NCBI GenBank assembly: GCA_035699465.1
Contig: DASSPT010000078.1
Coordinates: 1-6,380, forward strand
Origin: JAICNR01 sp035699465
GTDB lineage: Bacteria; Gemmatimonadota; Gemmatimonadetes; JACCXV01; JAHWKZ01
Reading direction: 5' to 3'
Length of the DNA stretch: 6,380 bases
The position numbers and the translations under genes were made by a program. Below are positions 1 through 6,380 of the stretch, in pieces; positions within the stretch are counted from its first letter, which is position 1, and every line of letters begins with the position of its first letter. The notes beneath the pieces were generated by a model. It ran no database searches and was not told where the DNA came from. It worked only from the letters and a program-made list of their open reading frames with translations.

Positions 1-406
1 CCAGGGTGGAGACGACGGGGTCCCGGATGTCGCTGGAGGCCTCGCCGTCGTAATCCAGCTCACCCGACAGCGGCGCCTCGCGACGCTCGTGCACGAACAG
101 AATCTCGTAGCCGGTATCCACCCGGAGCTCGACGCGACGCGCCACGCTCAGCCGGAGCGTCAGCTCCGGAACCCGGAGAACGTTCCCGCGAAGCCCCACC
201 GCCGGGATTTCGCGGTCGTGGGCGAACCCCGCCCCGCTCTCGACGACGAGCCAACCCGGCTCGGCGAGCAGCGGGTCGACGGTCGCCAGTGGCCGCTGGC
301 CGCCCCCCCTCTCCGGCCATGCCGGCGCGGTGGATTGCGCCTGGGCTCCCGGCGCGACGCCGAGGCCCCACACCGCCAGCGCGATGTACGCGACTCTCCC
401 CATCAT
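1..406 (-). CDS. Exported, probably outer-membrane beta-barrel protein (5' part only)
   Basis: The reading frame is open from the start codon at 406 to the left edge, giving 135 residues with no stop, so the C-terminal part is missing. It opens with a typical Sec signal peptide: Met-Met-Gly-Arg, a hydrophobic core at about residues 5-18, and an Ala-Gln-Ala site, with cleavage likely after residue 23. The mature part begins with a low-complexity Pro/Gly stretch, then 'LATVDPLLAEPGWLVVE'. From about residue 52 it alternates hydrophobic and polar residues ('LRLSVARRVELRVDTGYE'), as in transmembrane beta strands. I recall similar openings in uncharacterised outer-membrane transporter-like proteins, but cannot name a family. 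Two adjacent ATGs (406 and 403) could start it. An AGGA just upstream lies 1 nt from the first and 4 nt from the second, which slightly favours the second. It is transcribed divergently from the aconitase gene. Function is unknown; export is well supported, the barrel is inferred. Confidence 0.7.
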   Translation of the reverse strand, partial: MMGRVAYIALAVWGLGVAPGAQAQSTAPAWPERGGGQRPLATVDPLLAEPGWLVVESGAGFAHDREIPAVGLRGNVLRVPELTLRLSVARRVELRVDTGYEILFVHERREAPLSGELDYDGEASSDIRDPVVSTL

Positions 407-462
407 GTCCTGTATCTTGTGCTCGGCCAATCGGACGCGCCACGGGAAGGGAGGATGAACGC
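407..462. promoter_or_regulatory. Divergent spacer with the acnA ribosome binding site
   Basis: This 56-bp spacer separates the divergent exported-protein gene from aconitase, so any promoters for the two genes must be close together or extend into the neighbouring coding sequence. A strong Shine-Dalgarno site, AGGGAGG at 448-454, sits 8 nt before the ATG at 463 and fixes that start over in-frame codons further upstream. TATCTT at 413-418 is a possible but weak plus-strand -10 box. No convincing -35 box accompanies it, so promoter placement is uncertain. A three-codon frame (ATG AAC GCA TGA) at 455-466 overlaps the acnA start codon and is probably meaningless. Confidence 0.5.
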
Positions 463-3240
<2,778 letters not shown>

Positions 3241-3268
3241 GTCGCGTCGGTCCGCTTTTCTCCGTCCC

Positions 3269-3297
3269 TTGACATCGGCGGGCGAACGAAGAACGAT
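3269..3297 (+). promoter_or_regulatory. Possible promoter for the small exported protein
   Basis: A perfect -35 hexamer, TTGACA, lies at 3269-3274. Seventeen bases later is AACGAT (3292-3297), which matches only three positions of TATAAT. Transcription would begin near 3304, leaving a leader of about 34 nt before the ATG at 3338. The exact -35 box and its placement between two genes support a promoter separate from acnA; the poor -10 box weakens this. Confidence 0.35.
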
Positions 3298-3326
3298 GGG
3301 GATGTCCCATCGCTTCGACTCCAGAC

Positions 3327-3333
3327 GAGGAGG
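3327..3333 (+). promoter_or_regulatory. Ribosome binding site choosing the start at 3338
   Basis: GAGGAGG is nearly the full anti-Shine-Dalgarno complement and lies 4 nt before the ATG at 3338. In-frame ATGs at 3296 and 3302 have no comparable site, and starting there would place charged residues ahead of an otherwise normal signal peptide. This favours 3338. Confidence 0.75.
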
Positions 3334-3337
3334 TTCC

Positions 3338-3817
3338 ATGCCCCCCACTCGTGGCCTTCGCTTCGTCCTCGCATCCGTGCCGGTCGTCTGCCTGCTCTGG
3401 GGCCCGTCCGCTTTCCTCCACGCACAGGAGACCGCGACGATCTACGCGGTACTTCGCGTGTCCGACAATCAGCTGGCGGGCATGCCGGCGATGGTCACGT
3501 TCCTGCGGGACGGGGCGGTCGTGTTCCAGGGAGAGACGATTCTCTCGGAGAGCCCGAACACTGCTTCCGTCGGCGCCCAGAGCCAGCCCCTCGGCCAGTA
3601 CGACGTCCGCGTCGAGGGTGAGGGGTTCGTCACCGAGACGAAGCGGGGCGTTCAGCTGGCGAGCAGGCAGAACCTGACTCTTCAGTTCGTCCTCCGTCCG
3701 GGCGAAGGCGCGCACGTGGTCGAGTTCGCCGAGGGCGGGCTTGCCCGCGAGGAGGTCGCGGCACGCATCGTCGCGCTCGAAGCCGAGGTAGCGAAGCTCC
3801 GCGGCGCGACGCCCTAA
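3338..3817 (+). CDS. Small exported protein with carboxypeptidase-regulatory-like fold
   Basis: The product is 159 residues. It has a Sec signal peptide: Arg-containing start, hydrophobic core about 8-27, and likely cleavage after 'FLHA' at residue 29. The mature domain (about 30-121) reads as beta strands, with 'MVTFLRDGAVVFQGE' (52-66), the turn 'LGQYDVRVEGEGF' (85-97) and a closing strand 'LTLQFVLRPG' (113-122). The Gly-x-Tyr-x-Val-x-Val-x-x-x-Gly-Phe pattern is typical of CarboxypepD_reg-like or similar prealbumin-like beta sandwiches. These are often small extracellular or periplasmic binding modules. Residues 136-155 are rich in Ala, Glu, Val and Leu and likely form a short amphipathic helix or coiled coil, perhaps for oligomerisation. 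No catalytic motif is visible. Cys18 lies in the hydrophobic core, not in a lipobox, so it does not look like a lipoprotein. It sits 97 bp after acnA on the same strand. Function is unknown; export is confident and the fold is moderately supported. Confidence 0.8.
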   Translation: MPPTRGLRFVLASVPVVCLLWGPSAFLHAQETATIYAVLRVSDNQLAGMPAMVTFLRDGAVVFQGETILSESPNTASVGAQSQPLGQYDVRVEGEGFVTETKRGVQLASRQNLTLQFVLRPGEGAHVVEFAEGGLAREEVAARIVALEAEVAKLRGATP

Positions 3818-3845
3818 AGACCGGAGGAACCTCCAAAGCCGCGCC
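3803..3845 (+). repeat. Nested inverted repeat around the stop codon at 3815
   Basis: GGCGCG (3803-3808) is complementary to CGCGCC (3840-3845). Between them GGAGG (3823-3827) is complementary to CCTCC (3830-3834), with only two bases between, so four pairs closed by a GAAC tetraloop is the realistic form. The outer stem encloses the stop codon. No T run follows, so this is not a standard intrinsic terminator. In GC-rich DNA short repeats like these arise easily by chance. Confidence 0.3.
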
Positions 3846-3907
3846 CTACAGCCGTTCCTTACCGTGCGCAGCTGGTCCTCCCTCGACGAATTGACTACGG
3901 TCCCCCC

Positions 3908-5323
3908 GTGACGGTGAGGCTCGTAGCTCTCTACAGCGGCATCCTGGCCGCCGCGATAGGCCTCTTTTTCCTGATTCGCTCGTATGGCGAGACGCTGACA
4001 CCGGGAGCTCCCGCTTCCGCTTCGCGCGCCATCGGAGCCTCACCAGTCGGCGAAATGCTACCGCATATCCTGCTGGCCCTGGGGACCGTCATTCTGCTCG
4101 GGCGGGCGCTTGCGTGGATCCTCCGACCCCTGGGCCAGCCCCCTGTGATCGGCGAGGTGCTGGCTGGGATCTTCCTCGGTCCCTCGCTGATGGGTCCCGA
4201 ACTCTCGGCCCGCATCCTTCCGCCAGAGGCCGCCCCGGCCCTCGGGGTGATCGCGCTCCTGGGCGTGGTCTTGTTCATGTTCCTGGTGGGCCTCGAGCTC
4301 GACCTCGAATCCTTGCGTGGCCATGCCCACGCGGCGGTCGCCATCTCCCATGCCGGCATCGTCGTCCCGTTTCTTCTGGGCGCCGTTCTGGCCGTCAGCC
4401 TGTACCCGCGCCTGGCGACGGAGGGGGTCCCGTTTACCGCGTTTGCCATGTTCCTCGGCGTCGCGACTGCGATCACCGCGTTTCCAGTGCTGACCCGCAT
4501 CCTCACCGATCAAGGCCTCGAGCGAACGCCCCTGGGGGTGCTCGCGCTGGGGGTGGCGGCCGTCGACGATGTGACGGCATGGTGTCTGTTGGCCCTCGTT
4601 CTTGGACTGGTTCGCGCCCAGGCCGGAAGCGGCCTCGCGGTCGCAGGCGCCGCCATGGCGTTCATCGTCGTCATGATCGGAGTCGCGCGCCCGCTGTTCG
4701 CGCGCCTTTCGCGTCGCGGGCCGGATCAACTTTCCGAGGGCGTGGTTGCGGCCGTGTTCGTTGCCCTGTTTGCCTCCGCGCTCGTCGCCGATCGAATCGG
4801 AATTCACGCGATCTTCGGCGCGTTCTTGCTGGGCGCGGTCATGCCACACGACGGCCCGGTCGCGCGCTTCTTCGAGCGGCGCATTCGTATGACCGTGACC
4901 GTCTTTCTCCTGCCCGCCTTCTTCGCCTTCACCGGCATGCGGACGCGAATCGACCTCCTGTCCGGCGCGTCAGCGTGGGCGATCTGCGGGCTCATCATCC
5001 TCATAGCCACGATCGGCAAGCTCGGTGGCGTCTATGTCGCAGGCCGGGCGACGGGAATCGCGCGGCGTCCGGCTGCCGCACTCGGCGCACTCATGAACGC
5101 GCGCGGCCTGATGGAGCTGATCGTACTCAACATCGGGCTGGAACTGGGCATCATCTCCCCGACCCTATTCTCGATGATGGTCCTGATGGCGATCGTGACG
5201 ACTATGAGCTCCGGTCCGGCGCTGAGGATCTTCCTGGGAAGTCGGGAGCGGGCATACACACTCGAGGCGCATCCGGCTCCTCGTGTAGGGGATCAGACGG
5301 ACCGGCTGGGTCTTCTCCGCTAG
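3908..5323 (+). CDS. CPA2-family monovalent cation/proton antiporter, CHX-like
   Basis: This inner-membrane antiporter exchanges Na+ or K+ for protons; the ion cannot be told from sequence. The 471 residues are mostly membrane helices (about 13). Family motifs in order are 'GQPPVIGEVLAGIFLGPSLM' (76-95), 'FMFLVGLELDLESLR' (123-137), 'TAITAFPVLTRIL' (187-199), the ion-binding 'AAVDDVTAW' (217-225, Asp220-Asp221), 'HAIFGAFLLGAVMP' (300-313), Lys371 in 'IGKLGG', and 'NARGLMELIVLNIG' (397-410). 'ITAFPVL' and 'RGL-ELIVLNIG' are hallmarks of the plant CHX-like branch, while Asp-Asp replaces the Asn-Asp common there. An extra N-terminal membrane segment (5-24) and a linker precede the core. The protein ends about 30 residues after the last helix, lacking the TrkA-N/RCK domain of Kef systems. 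The start is GTG with no clear Shine-Dalgarno site. ATG at 4055 (residue 50) is the alternative, but the hydrophobic extension has counterparts in related antiporters, so 3908 is preferred. A BON-domain gene follows 50 bp downstream. Confidence 0.93.
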   Translation: MTVRLVALYSGILAAAIGLFFLIRSYGETLTPGAPASASRAIGASPVGEMLPHILLALGTVILLGRALAWILRPLGQPPVIGEVLAGIFLGPSLMGPELSARILPPEAAPALGVIALLGVVLFMFLVGLELDLESLRGHAHAAVAISHAGIVVPFLLGAVLAVSLYPRLATEGVPFTAFAMFLGVATAITAFPVLTRILTDQGLERTPLGVLALGVAAVDDVTAWCLLALVLGLVRAQAGSGLAVAGAAMAFIVVMIGVARPLFARLSRRGPDQLSEGVVAAVFVALFASALVADRIGIHAIFGAFLLGAVMPHDGPVARFFERRIRMTVTVFLLPAFFAFTGMRTRIDLLSGASAWAICGLIILIATIGKLGGVYVAGRATGIARRPAAALGALMNARGLMELIVLNIGLELGIISPTLFSMMVLMAIVTTMSSGPALRIFLGSRERAYTLEAHPAPRVGDQTDRLGLLR

Positions 5324-5336
5324 AATGGAAGCGGAG
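5315..5336 (+). repeat. Hairpin with the antiporter stop codon in its loop
   Basis: CTCCGC (5315-5320) pairs perfectly with GCGGAG (5331-5336) across a 10-nt loop that begins with the antiporter stop codon TAG. The loop also contains TAGAAT (5321-5326), five of six matches to a -10 box, but no good -35 lies 16-18 bp upstream. No T run follows the stem. It could slow polymerase, protect an mRNA end or tune expression of the downstream gene, or be chance. Confidence 0.4.
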
Positions 5337-5348
5337 TCCATTGTGCAT

Positions 5349-5373
5349 AGGAGGATCCGGCCGGGGGGTAACG
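5349..5373 (+). promoter_or_regulatory. Unusual start region of the BON gene: distant AGGAGG
   Basis: A perfect AGGAGG (5349-5354) lies 19 nt before the ATG at 5374, too far for normal use, and no start codon lies at the proper distance from it. Between them are the palindrome CCGGCCGG (5357-5364) and a G tract ending in GT (5363-5369), 4 nt from the ATG. The G tract could pair weakly with the ribosome through G-U wobble. Either the G tract is the working site, or folding brings AGGAGG closer to the start. Confidence 0.5.
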
Positions 5374-6159
5374 ATGAACATCAGAACGAGCTTGCTGGGC
5401 GGCCTAGGATTGGGCGCGGCACTCATGTATCTGCTGGACCCGGAGCGCGGGCGCAGGCGAAGGGCCATGGTTCGCGACCGCGTAGCTTCCCGGGCCTGTG
5501 ATACGGAGGTCTTTCTCAAGAAGTCGCGGCGGGATCTCGGGAACAGGGCGCGGGGCCTGACGGCAAGAACCCGGAGCCGGTTCGTGCGCGAGGGGCCGGT
5601 CGACGACGAGGTCCTCGCTGAGCGCGTCCGCTCCAAGATGGGGCGGTTCGTGTCGCATCCCGGCGCGATCGAAGTCTTCGCGGACGAGGGCCGGATCCGG
5701 CTCGAGGGGCAGATCCTGGCCGACGAGGTCGACCGCCTGGTCTCTGCCGTCCAGTCGGTTCGCGGGGTCGCGGGCGTGGACAACAAGCTCGAAATCCATT
5801 GGGATTCCGGCGCCGTGCCCGCGCTCCAGGGAGGAGCGGAGCGAACCGCCGAACGGGAGGAGCTCCGGGCGTTGAGCTGGTCGCGGGCGGCGCGCCTCGC
5901 GGCCGGCGGCGCCGGCAGCGCGCTCGTCCTTCTCGGACTGAAGCGCCGCGGTCCCCTAGGGATGGCCGCGAGCGCGATCGGGACCGGAATCCTGGCGCGA
6001 ACCGTCACCAATGCGTCCGCCCGATGGCTCGCCGGCACCGGAAACGGACACGGACCGGAAGAGTTGCGGAGGTCGTTCTCGACCGACACTCCGCCGGGCG
6101 AGGTCGAGGAGAGCCCGGGAGACGCTCCGTTCGGGGAGAGTTCGGACCCTATCATCTAG
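5374..6159 (+). CDS. Membrane-anchored BON-domain envelope protein
   Basis: The product is 261 residues in four parts. Residues 1-21 form a glycine-rich hydrophobic segment followed by 'LDPERGRRRR' (21-30), an anchor seen in YtxH-like and BON envelope proteins. Residues 31-75 are strongly basic and helical. A BON domain (about 77-143) contains 'DDEVLAERVRSKMG', the V-x-L-x-G-like turn 'RIRLEGQI' (107-114) and 'VRGVAGVDNKLEIH' (129-142). BON domains are alpha/beta modules linked to phospholipid binding and envelope stress. After a charged linker come two short hydrophobic stretches (about 172-189 and 193-212) with 'LVLLGLKRRGPLG' between, resembling a small DUF2892-type two-helix hairpin. The tail (220-261) is acidic, polar and probably disordered. 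There is no cleavable signal peptide. It follows the antiporter by 50 bp on the same strand, so co-transcription is likely. The frame stays open far upstream inside the antiporter gene, but that stretch is Arg/Pro/Gly-rich shadow sequence. Exact role unknown. Confidence 0.88.
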   Translation: MNIRTSLLGGLGLGAALMYLLDPERGRRRRAMVRDRVASRACDTEVFLKKSRRDLGNRARGLTARTRSRFVREGPVDDEVLAERVRSKMGRFVSHPGAIEVFADEGRIRLEGQILADEVDRLVSAVQSVRGVAGVDNKLEIHWDSGAVPALQGGAERTAEREELRALSWSRAARLAAGGAGSALVLLGLKRRGPLGMAASAIGTGILARTVTNASARWLAGTGNGHGPEELRRSFSTDTPPGEVEESPGDAPFGESSDPII

Positions 6160-6177
6160 CATCCGGTTGAGGGTCCG
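6143..6177 (+). repeat. Inverted repeat around the BON gene stop codon
   Basis: CGGACCCT (6143-6150) is perfectly complementary to AGGGTCCG (6170-6177), an 8-bp stem extendable by two G-U pairs, with a 19-nt loop containing the stop codon at 6157-6159. No T run follows, so an intrinsic terminator is not supported. It may act as an mRNA 3' structure or a pause site. It is the longest perfect inverted repeat I noticed between genes here. Confidence 0.45.
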
Positions 6178-6247
6178 GGAACGCTGGCGGACCGCGCACC
6201 GACGAGATACCGTTTCGCCGATCCGCCGGCCCGTCCCTGCATCTCCC

Positions 6248-6252
6248 GGAGG
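6248..6252 (+). promoter_or_regulatory. Ribosome binding site for the right-edge gene
   Basis: GGAGG lies 7 nt before the ATG at 6260, an ideal spacing. This supports the start even though only 40 codons of the gene are visible. The rest of the 100-bp spacer from 6160 shows the BON-gene inverted repeat but no convincing promoter. Confidence 0.75.
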
Positions 6253-6259
6253 TCGATCC

Positions 6260-6380
6260 ATGGCGCGCGCGTTCGGCTCGTTCCTCGTCCTGTCTCTCGC
6301 GGCGGCTCCCGGCTTCGCGCAAGATGCCTCCGCGGTCTCCCGAATCGAGATCACGCCGGCGAGCGTAGACGTGGCGATCG
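6260..6380 (+). CDS. Exported protein with Ig-like N-terminus (5' part only)
   Basis: Forty codons are visible before the right edge. They encode a short Sec signal peptide (Met-Ala-Arg, hydrophobic core about 5-16, cleavage likely after 'PGFA' at residue 20, with Gln following). The mature start is 'SAVSRIEITPASVDVAI'. The pattern I-x-I-x-P-x-S-x-x-V-x-x opens group 2 bacterial Ig-like (BIG2) repeats, which are found in surface and secreted proteins. A strong ribosome binding site precedes it. The rest of the protein lies outside the window, so total length, domain number and function cannot be judged. Confidence 0.72.
   Translation, partial: MARAFGSFLVLSLAAAPGFAQDASAVSRIEITPASVDVAI

Noticed and set aside
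282..297. CAGTG motif as an iron-responsive element near the IRP1-like aconitase gene
   Set aside because: The five bases on each side of CAGTGG (287-292) do not pair to form the required stem, and the site is inside the divergent coding gene.
289..462. In-frame N-terminal extension of aconitase by 58 codons
   Set aside because: It overlaps the divergent exported-protein gene, is Pro/Arg-rich, is unlike any aconitase N-terminus, and the strong AGGGAGG site before 463 sets the start.
3241..3262. Intrinsic terminator after acnA (a short TTTT occurs at 3256-3259)
   Set aside because: The only stem before the T run is about three base pairs (GCG/CGC), too weak for a terminator.
3891..3896. TTGACT as a -35 box for the antiporter
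   Set aside because: It lies only 11 nt before the GTG, so a promoter using it would start inside the gene, and no -10 box follows at the right distance.
4114..5373. Upstream in-frame extension of the BON protein through the antiporter gene
   Set aside because: The stretch is an Arg/Pro/Gly-rich shadow of the antiporter coding frame; recognisable BON-protein sequence begins only at 5374.

Overview
The window is GC-rich, densely packed bacterial chromosome with strong purine-rich Shine-Dalgarno sites. It carries one central-metabolism gene, one cation/proton antiporter gene, and four envelope or exported proteins of poorly defined function. Several Sec-type signal peptides, a likely outer-membrane beta-barrel protein, a BON-domain protein and a bacterial Ig-like start all point to a double-membrane (Gram-negative) bacterium. 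The style resembles Gemmatimonadota, Eisenbacteria or Acidobacteriota, but this is an impression from composition and protein style. The sequence alone does not fix the phylum.

Layout: (1) 1-406, minus strand, is the 5' part of an exported, probably beta-barrel protein that runs off the left edge. (2) A 56-bp divergent spacer precedes acnA (463-3240, plus), a complete 925-residue AcnA/IRP-type aconitate hydratase with all three cluster cysteines. (3) 3338-3817 encodes a 159-residue exported protein with a carboxypeptidase-regulatory-like beta fold and a short C-terminal helix. A perfect TTGACA lies upstream, so it may have its own promoter. (4) 3908-5323 encodes a CPA2 monovalent cation/proton antiporter of the plant-CHX-like branch, with an Asp-Asp ion-binding pair, an additional N-terminal membrane segment and no cytosolic regulatory domain. 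(5) 5374-6159 encodes a 261-residue membrane-anchored BON-domain protein, 50 bp downstream of the antiporter and probably co-transcribed with it. (6) 6260 to the right edge is the start of an exported protein whose mature N-terminus looks like a group 2 bacterial Ig-like repeat.

Aconitase serves the TCA cycle. The antiporter and BON protein plausibly form a small ion-homeostasis or envelope-stress unit. The other three exported proteins cannot be tied to these functions from the sequence. No mobile element, CRISPR array, tRNA or rRNA was recognised. No clearly new multi-gene system is visible. The most unusual points are the antiporter architecture, the antiporter/BON pairing, the odd start region of the BON gene, and inverted repeats around three consecutive stop codons.
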